Shown here in pieces: positions 8,619 to 16,874 of a stretch of DNA of 64,000 nucleotides (position 1 is the first letter of the stretch; every line of letters begins with the position of its first letter). Location: NCBI RefSeq assembly GCF_035818475.1, contig NZ_JAYMGV010000001.1:930001-994000 (forward strand), in the 5' to 3' direction. Origin of the DNA: Cognatitamlana sp035818475 (lineage in GTDB: Bacteria; Bacteroidota; Bacteroidia; Flavobacteriales; Flavobacteriaceae). The notes under the pieces are model-generated. The model saw nothing but the letters and a program-made list of their open reading frames with translations, did no database searches and was not told the DNA's origin. Both the position numbers and the translations under genes were made by a program.

Positions 8619-9297
8619 CTTGTTTAGTATAATCTAAAGGACCAAAATACCCTATCTGCTTTACAATCCATTGTTTTCTGGATTCAATATATGCGGTAGC
8701 CGGATTGGCCTTATAGGTTCTGGGGTTAGGCAAAATAGCCGCAATAGCTGCCGCTTCCTGCAAAGCTAGTTTGCTGGCCGGTTTTTTAAACCAGTATTGT
8801 GATGCTGCTTGAGCTCCATAAATACCATTACCCATTTCAATACTGTTAAGGTATACTTCCATGATGCGTTCTTTAGACCAGCATAACTCAATTAAAAACG
8901 CAAAATATGTTTCCAATCCCTTTCTTAACCAACTGCGTTGTGGCCACAAAAACACATTTTTAGCGGTTTGCTGGCTTATAGTACTAGCCCCTTTTACCCC
9001 TTTTCCTTTTTTATTGTTCTCAATGGCTTTCTTTATGGCTTTATAGTCAAATCCCTTATGGTTTAAAAAGTTTTGATCCTCACTACAAATAACGGCTAAC
9101 TGTAAGTTTTTAGAAATATTATCAAGAGCTACCCAATCATGCTTAAGTGTTTTGTGACTGTCAGGTTCAAAATAACGGATGAGCATTAAGGGTGTTACCG
9201 GCACCGGAACCCATTTGAAGGCCATAACCAACATAAACGAAAGTATTACAAACCAGGTACTGATTTTAAATAAAAATCTAAAAAACCGCTTTATCAT
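8596..9297 (-). CDS. mtgA: Monofunctional biosynthetic peptidoglycan transglycosylase
   Basis: GT51 glycosyltransferase that polymerises lipid II into glycan strands at the inner membrane. The N-terminal membrane anchor spans about residues 10-30 (FKISTWFVILSFMLVMAF). The catalytic region has ICSEDQNFLNHKGFD (catalytic Glu in SED), then GASTISQQTAKNVFL and KERIMEVYLNSIEMGNGIYG, the GT51 motifs in order. No transpeptidase domain follows, and 233 residues match MtgA. The start abuts the stop of the FAD oxidoreductase gene upstream, and its 3' end overlaps the Gre-like gene, so the three form one operon. Confidence 0.95.
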   Translation of the reverse strand: MIKRFFRFLFKISTWFVILSFMLVMAFKWVPVPVTPLMLIRYFEPDSHKTLKHDWVALDNISKNLQLAVICSEDQNFLNHKGFDYKAIKKAIENNKKGKGVKGASTISQQTAKNVFLWPQRSWLRKGLETYFAFLIELCWSKERIMEVYLNSIEMGNGIYGAQAASQYWFKKPASKLALQEAAAIAAILPNPRTYKANPATAYIESRKQWIVKQIGYFGPLDYTKQDGGKPKN

Positions 9298-10413
9298 TTA
9301 TTTAATCAGATTTGAAAGTTCCTTACCAATACTACTGCCAATGGCAACGCCCATACCTCCAAGACGAACACCACAAAACACATGATTACCAAATGGTTTT
9401 ACAATAGCCTTTTTCTGATTACCTACTCCCATAATACCACTCCATCTGTGTGCTATTTCAAACGGTGTTTCAGGCAAAATAGTTGTTCTTAAAAGTGTTT
9501 CAAGCTTATTTTGAACCAATGCGGTTTGATTGAACTCAAATGTTTGTTCACCAAAAAAATCAAGATGCCTACCCCCGCCTAAAAGGATTCTATTGTCTAT
9601 ATTCCTGAAATAGTAATAGCCCCTGTCTAAATGAAAGGTCCCTTTAATATGAAGGTTTGGTATGGGGGTTGTAACTAAAACCTGCGCCCTGGCCGGTGTT
9701 ACTTTTTCATTTATTAATTGTGAGGCAAATCCATTGGTAGCTATTAATAGTTTTGAAGCTGATAGCTCAAAGCGGTTTGTTTTTACCTTTACCGATTGGT
9801 TTGTTTCTATATAATCTTCAACGCTTACTTGGTTTAAGATCTTAATAGACTTTGATTGCGCTTTTTGTAACAGGGCTTCCATCATCTTACCCGTATCAAT
9901 TTGCCCTTCAAATGTATTGAAGATATAATGGCCTTTGATCTTTTTAAAGCCAAACGCATTGTCCTTTATACTAAACACAGCTTCTTTAAAAACAGGCTTA
10001 AGTAATGTGTTTACCTCTTCTTTGTGACGCAAACAGCTTTCATATAATGGGGTGTCCTGTTCCGAAAACAACTCATAGCCCCCCAATTGTTTATAAGCAA
10101 TAGCTTTGTCTCCTAAATTTTGTCTTAATAGTTTCAGGCCATCTGCTCGTTTTTTAACCAATTGAAAAACGTCGTCCTTAGAATGGGTCTTTAAATCTTC
10201 TAAGATTTCGCTTAAACTTCCAAAGCAGGCAAAACCGGCATTCTTAGTACTTGCTCCTTGTGGCAAAACACCTTTTTCTAATACCAGAATTTTAGATTTT
10301 GGGAAACGCTCTTTTAGTTCCAACGCACAACTTAACCCTACAATACCACTGCCTACAATACAGAAATCAACATCTGTTAGCCATGATTTTATTTCCCAAT
10401 AAGAAAGGTTCAC
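9298..10413 (-). CDS. NAD(P)/FAD-dependent oxidoreductase (DAO family)
   Basis: The N-terminus has the FAD-binding Rossmann motif in VDFCIVGSGIVGLSCALELK (about residues 15-34), followed by GASTKNAGFACFGS, as in D-amino-acid-oxidase-type flavoenzymes. The C-terminus has HRWSGIMGVG and RLGGMGVAIGSS, the second FAD-contacting region. Length 371 is typical. Substrate is probably an amine or amino acid, but it cannot be told. First gene of the operon with mtgA and the Gre-like gene. TATTTTTA on the minus strand (about 10439-10446) is a weak -7 candidate. Confidence 0.85.
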   Translation of the reverse strand: MNLSYWEIKSWLTDVDFCIVGSGIVGLSCALELKERFPKSKILVLEKGVLPQGASTKNAGFACFGSLSEILEDLKTHSKDDVFQLVKKRADGLKLLRQNLGDKAIAYKQLGGYELFSEQDTPLYESCLRHKEEVNTLLKPVFKEAVFSIKDNAFGFKKIKGHYIFNTFEGQIDTGKMMEALLQKAQSKSIKILNQVSVEDYIETNQSVKVKTNRFELSASKLLIATNGFASQLINEKVTPARAQVLVTTPIPNLHIKGTFHLDRGYYYFRNIDNRILLGGGRHLDFFGEQTFEFNQTALVQNKLETLLRTTILPETPFEIAHRWSGIMGVGNQKKAIVKPFGNHVFCGVRLGGMGVAIGSSIGKELSNLIK

Positions 10414-10626
10414 TATATCTTGTTGTTAGTTATGAGTAAAAATAGTGATTTATTTATGTTAGCCCTCGTGTTAAGGATAGAAGCGGCATCCTTTTTTGTA
10501 GTTAACTATTAACTTGAAAAAAGGGTTTATTTTATTATAACTAAAACCTAATGAAGGATAAAAACAGACTCCACACAAAAAAGATATAGCGGATAGCCTG
10601 ACCACGGATAAAACGTGGGAACACCA

Positions 10627-10655
10627 TAAAAAAACTCCGAAATGGCTTTCGGAGT
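10627..10655 (-). terminator. Rho-independent terminator after accC
   Basis: Perfect 9-base stem ACTCCGAAA / TTTCGGAGT with a 4-base loop, then a U-run in minus-strand sense; it sits 10 bases past the accC stop. Confidence 0.9.
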
Positions 10656-10664
10656 CTTTAGTAT

Positions 10665-12017
10665 TTATTCTTCATCTTGTTTTTCAATAACAAAATCTTC
10701 CATAAACTTAGTGGTATAATTACCCGCTAAATAATCCGGGTGATCCATAAGCTGCCTGTGAAAAGGAATGGTGGTTTTAATGCCTTCTATAACAAACTCA
10801 TCTAAGGCACGCTTCATTTTGTTAATAGCCTCTTCTCTGGTTTGCGCTGTTGTAATTAACTTGGCAATCATAGAGTCATAGTTAGGCGGAATGGCGTAAC
10901 CTGCATAGACATGAGTATCTAAACGCACACCATGTCCTCCCGGTGCATGTAATGTTGTAATGCGGCCCGGAGATGGTCTGAAGTCATTAAATGGATCTTC
11001 AGCATTAATTCTACATTCTATTGAATGTAGGTTTGGTGTATAATGTTTTCCTGAAATTGGCACGCCTGCTGCTACCAGAATTTGCTCACGGATTAGATCA
11101 AAATCAATAACCTGTTCTGTTATTGGGTGTTCCACCTGAATACGTGTATTCATTTCCATGAAGTAGAAGTTACGGTGTTTGTCAACTAAAAATTCAACCG
11201 TACCTGCCCCTTCATATTTGATATATTCTGCTGCTTTAACAGCTGCCTGGCCCATTTTATCACGCAATTCTTTGGTCATAAATGGCGAAGGCACCTCTTC
11301 TGTTAATTTTTGATGGCGACGTTGAACGGAGCAGTCCCGCTCTGATAAATGACAAGCTTTTCCTGTAGAGTCTCCAACAATTTGAATTTCAATATGCCTT
11401 GGCTCTTCAATAAGCTTTTCCATGTACATATCGTCATTACCAAATGCGGCTTTAGATTCTGTTCTTGCGGATTCCCAGGCTGCTTGTAAGTCTTCGGGAT
11501 TCCATACTGCACGCATGCCTTTTCCTCCACCGCCGGCAGACGCTTTTAGCATCACCGGGTATCCGGTTTCTTCGGCAAGCTTTTTACATTCTTCAAAATC
11601 TTCTATAACGCCCTCACTTCCTGGAACACAAGGTACTCCTGCTGCAATCATTGTGGCCTTTGCATTGGCCTTATCACCCATTCTGTCAATCATTTCTGGT
11701 GAAGCTCCAATGAATTTTATGCCATGCTCTTCACAGATCTTTGAAAATTTAGCATTTTCTGATAAAAATCCGTATCCGGGATGTATGGCATCTGCATTGG
11801 TAATCTCTGCGGCAGATATAATATTGGACATTTTTAAGTAAGACTCGCTACTTGAAGGAGGCCCTATACAAACGGCTTCATCTGCAAACTTAACATGCAG
11901 GCTCTCTTCATCAACTGTAGAGTAAACCGCAACGGTTTTAATGCCCATTTCTTTACAGGTTCTAATAACACGTAATGCTATTTCACCTCTATTGGCTACT
12001 AATATTTTTTTAAACAT
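10665..12017 (-). CDS. accC: Acetyl-CoA carboxylase, biotin carboxylase subunit
   Basis: ATP-dependent carboxylation of biotin on AccB, the first half of malonyl-CoA synthesis. I chose the ATG at 12017 because it gives MFKKILVANRGEIALRV, the standard AccC N-terminus, and a normal 450 residues. An in-frame upstream ATG at 12062 would add 15 unconserved residues. The ATP-grasp glycine loop KASAGGGGKGMR, HLSERDCSVQRRHQK and EMNTRIQVEHPITE (active-site Glu, Asn and Arg region) are all present. It follows accB and fabH in one direction and ends at a strong terminator. Confidence 0.97.
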   Translation of the reverse strand: MFKKILVANRGEIALRVIRTCKEMGIKTVAVYSTVDEESLHVKFADEAVCIGPPSSSESYLKMSNIISAAEITNADAIHPGYGFLSENAKFSKICEEHGIKFIGASPEMIDRMGDKANAKATMIAAGVPCVPGSEGVIEDFEECKKLAEETGYPVMLKASAGGGGKGMRAVWNPEDLQAAWESARTESKAAFGNDDMYMEKLIEEPRHIEIQIVGDSTGKACHLSERDCSVQRRHQKLTEEVPSPFMTKELRDKMGQAAVKAAEYIKYEGAGTVEFLVDKHRNFYFMEMNTRIQVEHPITEQVIDFDLIREQILVAAGVPISGKHYTPNLHSIECRINAEDPFNDFRPSPGRITTLHAPGGHGVRLDTHVYAGYAIPPNYDSMIAKLITTAQTREEAINKMKRALDEFVIEGIKTTIPFHRQLMDHPDYLAGNYTTKFMEDFVIEKQDEE

Positions 12018-12103
12018 AACGTTTTGAATTAAAAATTTCAAATTCCAATCGCCAAATTCCAAATATTGGATTTTGAGATTTGTGTATCGGAATTTTTAAT
12101 AGG

Positions 12104-12592
12104 TTATGACGGGTCTACTAAAAATAGTGGCTGATCAAATTCTACTGGTGAAGAATCGTCCACTAATATCTTAACTACCTTTCCTGAAACTTCTGATTCA
12201 ATTTCATTGAAAAGTTTCATTGCTTCAATAATACAAAGCACATCACCTTCTGCTATTGTTTGTCCAACCTCAACAAATAAAGGCTTATCTGGTGCTGGTT
12301 TTCTATAGAACGTTCCTATTATTGGTGATTTGATAGTGATATATTTTGAATCTTCAGTAGCTGCTGCTGCCGGTGCTGCTGGTGCTGGTGTTGCCGGAGC
12401 ACTTGCCTCAACAACAGGTGCTGGTACTATTTGCTGTGGTATCTGAGCTGCCGGAACCTGATGTACAATAGTTGTGTCTGAATCTGATCCGGTTCTAATA
12501 GTGATTTTTACATCATCCATTTCTAATTTAACCTCACTTGCACCAGATTTAGCAACAAACTTGATTAAGTTTTGAATCTCTTTTAAATCCAT
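12104..12592 (-). CDS. accB: Biotin carboxyl carrier protein of acetyl-CoA carboxylase
   Basis: Carries the biotin that shuttles CO2 from AccC to the carboxyltransferase. The C-terminal lipoyl/biotinyl domain contains EAMKLFNEIESEVSG, with Lys126 as the biotinylated residue. The N-terminal about 45 residues (MDLKEIQNLIKFVAKSGASE) match AccB. They are joined by a flexible Pro/Ala-rich linker (about residues 50-80). 162 residues is normal. It lies between fabH and accC. Confidence 0.97.
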   Translation of the reverse strand: MDLKEIQNLIKFVAKSGASEVKLEMDDVKITIRTGSDSDTTIVHQVPAAQIPQQIVPAPVVEASAPATPAPAAPAAAATEDSKYITIKSPIIGTFYRKPAPDKPLFVEVGQTIAEGDVLCIIEAMKLFNEIESEVSGKVVKILVDDSSPVEFDQPLFLVDPS

Positions 12593-12614
12593 AATTTTAC
12601 TAATTAGTTAGTGG

Positions 12615-13616
12615 TTAGTTTTTTGAATTATACGCCCATTTTAAATAAATAGACCCCCAATTGAATCCGCCACCAAATGCGGCAAATATAATATTATCCC
12701 CTTTTTTAAGTTGCGCTTCGTAATCGTTTAAAAGTAACGGTAATGTTGCTGAAGTAGTATTTCCATACTTATGAATATTGATCATGACCTTTTCTTCCTC
12801 CAGTTCTATACGCTGTGCTGTAGCATCTATAATACGCTTGTTTGCCTGATGGGCAGCAAGCCAATCTATACTGTCTTTTGTAAGGTTATTACGTTCCAGT
12901 ATTTTTACGGTAGCATCAGCCATATTAAATACAGCATTTTTAAAAACCGTTCTACCTTCCTGAAAAGCATAATGCCCTCCGTTTTCTAATACTTCTGGTG
13001 TAATAGGGTGACTTGACCCTCCGTATGTAGCTTGTAAAAATTCACGCCCACTACCATCACTACGTAAGTATTCATCCTGTAACCCTAAATTTTCTTCATT
13101 GGGTTCAAATAGAACAGCCCCCGCACCATCTCCAAAAATAATACAGGTAGCTCTGTCTTTATAGTTGATAATAGAAGACATTTTATCTGCTCCAATCAGC
13201 ATGACATTTTTATACCTTCCGGATTCAATATAACTGGCTGCAACAGACATGCCGTACAAAAAGCTGGAACACGCTGCGTCCATATCAAATGAGAATGCAT
13301 TTGTTGCTCCAATTTCTGAAGCTGTGAAAGCTGCTGTAGAAGCGGCTTTCATATCCGGGGTGGCAGTTGCAACAATAATAAGTTCAATATCCTTTGGGTC
13401 TAGTCCCTTTTTATTGATCAGGTCTTTTGCTGCTTTTATGGCAAGATAGGAAGTCCCTTTGCCTTCATCTTTAAGAATTCGACGTTCTTTGATTCCCGTT
13501 CTTGTGGTAATCCACTCATCATTGGTATCAACCATAGTCTCAAGAATTTGATTGGTTAATACATATTCTGGCACATAAGCACCTACAGCTGTAATTGCCG
13601 CTGATATTTTACTCAT
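12615..13616 (-). CDS. fabH: 3-oxoacyl-ACP synthase III (KAS III)
   Basis: Condenses acyl-CoA with malonyl-ACP to start fatty-acid synthesis; in Flavobacteriia it often starts branched-chain fatty acids. The catalytic triad is visible: Cys116 in DAACSSFLYG, His256 in AHQANKRI and Asn286 in YGNTTSATL. Length 333 is usual. It is encoded next to accB and accC. The preceding gene is rpmF, as in the widespread rpmF-fab clusters, but a terminator hairpin lies between rpmF and fabH. Transcription may therefore restart just upstream. Confidence 0.97.
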   Translation of the reverse strand: MSKISAAITAVGAYVPEYVLTNQILETMVDTNDEWITTRTGIKERRILKDEGKGTSYLAIKAAKDLINKKGLDPKDIELIIVATATPDMKAASTAAFTASEIGATNAFSFDMDAACSSFLYGMSVAASYIESGRYKNVMLIGADKMSSIINYKDRATCIIFGDGAGAVLFEPNEENLGLQDEYLRSDGSGREFLQATYGGSSHPITPEVLENGGHYAFQEGRTVFKNAVFNMADATVKILERNNLTKDSIDWLAAHQANKRIIDATAQRIELEEEKVMINIHKYGNTTSATLPLLLNDYEAQLKKGDNIIFAAFGGGFNWGSIYLKWAYNSKN

Positions 13617-13670
13617 AATTTTATAATTAATTTGACCAAAAAATCATTAAAAACTGGACAAAAACGTTCA

Positions 13671-13700
13671 AAATTTGGCGAAAACTACTAAATTTTGGCG
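13671..13700. repeat. Short direct repeat upstream of fabH
   Basis: AAATTTGGCG (13671-13680) and AAATTTTGGCG (13690-13700) repeat in the fabH leader about 55-85 bases before its start. Between them, minus-strand TAGTTTTC (13680-13687) differs by one base from the -7 consensus. This could be a regulated fabH promoter; the binding factor is unknown. Confidence 0.35.
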
Positions 13701-13749
13701 TAATAATTCACAAATTACATGTTTTTGTTATTGAGAAAAAGTATTTCAT

Positions 13750-13777
13750 AAAAAAAACGCTCATAAATGAGCGTTTT
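13750..13777 (-). terminator. Rho-independent terminator after rpmF
   Basis: Perfect 11-base stem AAAACGCTCAT / ATGAGCGTTTT with a 2-base loop and a U-run in minus-strand sense. It lies between rpmF and fabH. A 14-base perfect palindrome TTATGCATGCATAA (13781-13794) sits between it and the rpmF stop. Confidence 0.8.
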
Positions 13778-13798
13778 AACTTATGCATGCATAATTAT

Positions 13799-14002
13799 TT
13801 ATGCAACATTTTCTATCTCTTCAGAATTGTCAATTAACACTTGACCTCTGTAGTATAATTTTCCTTCGTGCCAATGTGCTCTATGGTATAAATGAGCTTC
13901 ACCTGTAGTTGGGCATGTAGCAATCTGTGGCGCAGTTGCTTTGTAATGTGTTCTTCTCTTATCTCTTCTTGTTTTAGAGATTTTTCTTTTAGGATGTGCC
14001 AT
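13799..14002 (-). CDS. rpmF: 50S ribosomal protein L32
   Basis: 67-residue basic ribosomal protein. It starts AHPKRKISKTRRDKRRTHYK, the L32 signature, and continues with ATCPTTGEAHLYHRAH. The C-terminal GQVLIDNSEEIENVA tail is usual for Bacteroidota. It follows the DUF177 gene by 9 bases, the conserved yceD-rpmF pairing. Confidence 0.97.
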   Translation of the reverse strand: MAHPKRKISKTRRDKRRTHYKATAPQIATCPTTGEAHLYHRAHWHEGKLYYRGQVLIDNSEEIENVA

Positions 14003-14011
14003 TTTATATGT

Positions 14012-14557
14012 TTATTTATCCGTTAATAATCTTTTTAATGTATTCCATCGAGGGTCAATATCCTCGTCTTTATTCTTATCTTTTTCAAGCTTAGGGCTTA
14101 ATTCTTCTAATTTTTTAAGTATGTCTGAGTCTAATGTTCCATCTTCAACTCCCGGGTGGATTCGCTTTAAAGGAACTGCTAAAATAACCAACTCATAAAT
14201 ATACTGTTGAATATTGATTTCATAAGTTCCATGTGGTATAATTAATATATCAACATGCTCATCATTATATTCTTCTCCAAACTTTACAACCAAATTAAAT
14301 TCATTTTCTATAGTTTGGTTGTATGGCTCGTTTGTCAAGTCACAATTCACTTTTACCCATCCGGAAATTTTAAAATGCAATTCAAGTAATGTAGTCTTTT
14401 TTTCCAGTTCAAGATCTACATGTATGTTTGCATCATTAAAATCCTCATACTCAAAATGTTCAAAGAACGTTGGCTCTACGTTATACTCAAAATGATGGGT
14501 TCCTATTTTTAATCCTACAAATGGAATTGTAAACTCCTTCAATGCCTTCATTATCAC
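14012..14557 (-). CDS. DUF177 (YceD-like) protein
   Basis: 181-residue protein of the YceD/DUF177 family, recognised from the central segment HFKISGWVKVNCDLTNEPYNQTIENEF (the family motif has a C-D-R/L-T core) and from its position directly before rpmF. In other bacteria YceD has been linked to rRNA or 23S processing; its role here is inferred only. The C-terminus EDIDPRWNTLKRLL is a typical family ending. A second in-frame ATG at 14551 is an equally good start. Confidence 0.85.
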   Translation of the reverse strand: MIMKALKEFTIPFVGLKIGTHHFEYNVEPTFFEHFEYEDFNDANIHVDLELEKKTTLLELHFKISGWVKVNCDLTNEPYNQTIENEFNLVVKFGEEYNDEHVDILIIPHGTYEINIQQYIYELVILAVPLKRIHPGVEDGTLDSDILKKLEELSPKLEKDKNKDEDIDPRWNTLKRLLTDK

Positions 14558-14573
14558 ATCTATTTTGAGCCTG

Positions 14574-14581
14574 CAAATATA
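14574..14581 (-). promoter_or_regulatory. Probable -7 promoter element for DUF177-rpmF
   Basis: Minus-strand TATATTTG fits TAnnTTTG and lies 16 bases before the ATG at 14557, which implies a short leader. Confidence 0.5.
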
Positions 14582-14676
14582 TAAATTTTTATTTACTCAA
14601 CATGACTTATAAACATTTTTTTGTTCATATCTTCAATAACACTGAAAACTAAGACTCTCATCTCATATTCAAGGAC

Positions 14677-15729
14677 TTAACGGCGTTCATTTTTTGAAGC
14701 CTTTTTTAAGGGGTTAGCGGTAAGCTGCTCATAGTCAACCCTATTTCTAAAAATTTGCATAGCATTGTAAACGGCTTCTTTAAAAGAGTTCTCATCTGCT
14801 ATGCCTTTACCTGCAATTTCGTAGGCTGTACCATGGTCTGGAGAGGTCCTTATCCTATTTAACCCTGCTGTAAAATTAACCCCCTGACCAAATGATAAGG
14901 TTTTAAAAGGGATCAACCCCTGATCGTGATATGAGGCTATTATAGCATCAAAATTTTTGTAGTTGTCTGATCCAAAAAAGCTATCAGCAGCATAGGGCCC
15001 GAAAACCAATGTTCCTGCTTCTCTAATGTTACGAAGTGTAGGTCTTAACACCTCGTCATCTTCTTTACCAATAACGCCGTTATCTCCCGTATGGGGATTA
15101 ATTCCTAAAACAGCAATTTTTGGTTTTTGTATTCTAAAATCTCTTTTTAGTGACTTATAAACGGTGCTTATTTTTTGCTCTATTAACTCCGGGGTAATAT
15201 GGGAAGCTATATCTTTAACCGGCACATGGTCTGTAAGCAAGCCCACTCTTAAGGTATTACTTATCATAAACATTAAACTATCGCCTTCCAGTTCCTGAGC
15301 TAAATAATCTGTGTGTCCCGGAAATTTAAATTCGTCAGATTGCACATTAAACTTATTTATAGGAGCTGTAATCAAAACGTCAACCTCGTTATTTTTTAAA
15401 GCCTTGGTTGCCATTTCAAGGGATTTTATAGCATATGCTCCTATTTTCAGGTTTTCTACACCAAATTCAATTTTTACAGGTTCATTCCAGCAATTAAATA
15501 CATTCACTTTACCATGAACCAACTGATTCATAGTATTTATATTATGAAAATTGATCTGTGATTTGAAATGGGTTTTAAAGAATGTCATTGTTTTAGTTGA
15601 AGCAAAGACTACCGGAGTACAAAAATCTAATATTCTTGAATCTTCAAATGTCTTTAAAACTATTTCTCCTCCAATTCCATTTAAATCACCTATTGAAATT
15701 CCTACTACTATATTTTCTGTCTGCTTCAT
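14677..15729 (-). CDS. pdxA: 4-hydroxythreonine-4-phosphate dehydrogenase
   Basis: NAD-dependent, metal-requiring step of the DXP-dependent pyridoxal phosphate pathway. I chose the ATG at 15729, which gives MKQTENIVVGISIGDLNGIGGE, the normal N-terminus, and 350 residues. The frame runs open to an ATG at 15768, but those 13 residues look non-native. FPGHTDYLAQ and YHDQGLIPFKTLSFGQGVNFTAG are the metal and substrate motifs, with the metal His in HTD and YHDQ. The gene is divergent from ribE, with only 65 bases between the starts. Confidence 0.96.
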   Translation of the reverse strand: MKQTENIVVGISIGDLNGIGGEIVLKTFEDSRILDFCTPVVFASTKTMTFFKTHFKSQINFHNINTMNQLVHGKVNVFNCWNEPVKIEFGVENLKIGAYAIKSLEMATKALKNNEVDVLITAPINKFNVQSDEFKFPGHTDYLAQELEGDSLMFMISNTLRVGLLTDHVPVKDIASHITPELIEQKISTVYKSLKRDFRIQKPKIAVLGINPHTGDNGVIGKEDDEVLRPTLRNIREAGTLVFGPYAADSFFGSDNYKNFDAIIASYHDQGLIPFKTLSFGQGVNFTAGLNRIRTSPDHGTAYEIAGKGIADENSFKEAVYNAMQIFRNRVDYEQLTANPLKKASKNERR

Positions 15730-15751
15730 TAAAAATAACAACTTTTGTTCG

Positions 15752-15773
15752 TAATTTTGATCTTGCAAATTTA
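15752..15773. promoter_or_regulatory. Overlapping divergent promoters for pdxA and ribE
   Basis: Plus-strand TAATTTTG (15752-15759) and minus-strand TAAATTTG (15766-15773) both fit TAnnTTTG and point outward to ribE and pdxA, only six bases apart. Polymerase binding at one would hinder the other. No FMN riboswitch-like structure can fit in the short ribE leader. Confidence 0.45.
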
Positions 15774-15794
15774 ACCAAATAAACAGAGATAAGT

Positions 15795-16391
15795 ATGTTT
15801 ACGGGAATTATTGAAGATATTGGCATTGTTTCAAACTTAATATCAGAACTTGATAACCTTCATATATCAATTAAAAGTGATCTCGCATCTGAATTAAAAA
15901 TTGATCAGAGTGTTGCTCATAATGGTGTTTGCCTGACTGTTGTCAATATAGACCATAATGAATATACGGTAACTGCCATAAAAGAAACCTTAAACAAAAC
16001 GAACCTGAATACTTTAAAAATTAATGATAAGGTTAACCTTGAACGCGCCATGAAATTAGGTGATAGGTTAGATGGTCATATTGTTCAGGGCCATGTTGAT
16101 CAAACTGCTGTATGTACAGATATTAAGGAAGAAAACGGAAGCTGGGTTTTTACATTTAACTATGATGCATCGTTAAATAATATTACCATTGAAAAAGGCT
16201 CGATAACCGTAAACGGAACAAGTTTAACTGTTGTTAATTCTAAAAAAGACAGCTTTAATGTTGCTATTATTCCATACACTTACGAGCATACAAATTTCAA
16301 CACCTTTAAAATAGGTACGGTTGTAAATTTAGAATTTGATGTTCTGGGAAAATATGTTACCAGGCTTACTGCATTAAATAAGCTGGGTTAA
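15795..16391 (+). CDS. ribE: Riboflavin synthase (alpha chain)
   Basis: Dismutates two 6,7-dimethyl-8-ribityllumazine molecules to riboflavin. The protein has the usual two tandem lumazine-binding barrels. The first starts MFTGIIEDIG with SVAHNGVCLTVV, and the second has HIVQGHVDQTA and KGSITVNGTSLTVV. Length 198 is typical. The TAA stop shares the bases TTAA (16388-16391) with the stop codon of the small gene on the opposite strand. Confidence 0.96.
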   Translation: MFTGIIEDIGIVSNLISELDNLHISIKSDLASELKIDQSVAHNGVCLTVVNIDHNEYTVTAIKETLNKTNLNTLKINDKVNLERAMKLGDRLDGHIVQGHVDQTAVCTDIKEENGSWVFTFNYDASLNNITIEKGSITVNGTSLTVVNSKKDSFNVAIIPYTYEHTNFNTFKIGTVVNLEFDVLGKYVTRLTALNKLG

Positions 16392-16588
16392 TCATTCTTT
16401 TTTGGAGATACTATGCTTTTAACACCATAAAACAGAGCAGCAATAGCACTAAACAAAACACCTCCGTCAATAGGGAATCCTGGAGGAGGAGTAGTGCTTG
16501 GCGGTGGCGGACTAGCTTGCGCCATACATACAAAACTTATTAATACAAATAAGATTGAGGCAAATATTCTTTTACTTTGTATCATCAT
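16388..16588 (-). CDS. Small PID-CTERM-like sorted protein
   Basis: 66-residue protein. It has an N-terminal signal peptide (RIFASILFVLISFVCMAQA), a short Pro/Ser/Thr-rich mature stretch (SPPPPSTTPPPGF), the motif PIDGG, one hydrophobic helix (VLFSAIAALFYGV) and a basic tail (KSIVSPKKND). Signal peptide, PID motif, helix and basic end together match, from memory, the short PID-CTERM sorting-signal proteins of Flavobacteriia, thought to be substrates of an exosortase-like system. No exosortase gene is in the window. A -7 promoter motif just upstream supports it as real. Either of two tandem ATG codons could be the start. Confidence 0.75.
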   Translation of the reverse strand: MMIQSKRIFASILFVLISFVCMAQASPPPPSTTPPPGFPIDGGVLFSAIAALFYGVKSIVSPKKND

Positions 16589-16590
16589 GG

Positions 16591-16625
16591 GGTCACAAAT
16601 GTATAAAAAAAAGTGAGGTCACAAA
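16591..16625 (-). promoter_or_regulatory. Promoter and direct repeat upstream of the PID-CTERM-like gene
   Basis: Minus-strand TACATTTG (16596-16603) fits TAnnTTTG about 8 bases before the start, implying a nearly leaderless message. The 9-base sequence GGTCACAAA occurs twice (16591-16599 and 16617-16625), overlapping and behind the -7 element, and could be a regulator site. Confidence 0.45.
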
Positions 16626-16816
16626 AATATTCACAAGTTAATCCTAACCAAAAACATCTATAAAGCGTTTTAAATATACGATAAAATACTTGTTTTGCGC
16701 TTAGATTTAAGTCAAAAAACTAAAAACTTTTTAGTATTGGCTATTCTGTTTTTCAAATCCATTCGCTTAAATATATTAATGCCTATTTTATCTTAGGAAC
16801 AATTATAGATTCATTT

Positions 16817-16834
16817 GTTATGATATATCATAAC
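16817..16834. promoter_or_regulatory. 18-base perfect palindrome, candidate operator of the XRE regulator
   Basis: GTTATGATATATCATAAC is a perfect palindrome ending 40 bases before the XRE gene start. A dyad of this size and position is typical of an operator bound by a dimeric HTH protein, so autoregulation is the simplest reading. Confidence 0.5.
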
Positions 16835-16874
16835 CCTATAAGTGTGATTTATGTACACCTTGTTGTATCTTATT

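Noticed and set aside
11422..11841. 139-codon open frame opposite accC
   Set aside because: It lies wholly antisense to the conserved biotin carboxylase gene, and its composition follows from the codon use of that gene.
12018..12062. N-terminal extension of accC by 15 residues
   Set aside because: The extra residues are unconserved, while the ATG at 12017 gives the standard AccC N-terminus and length.
15730..15794. FMN riboswitch upstream of ribE
   Set aside because: The spacer to pdxA is only 65 bases and holds two promoter motifs, which is too short for the aptamer.
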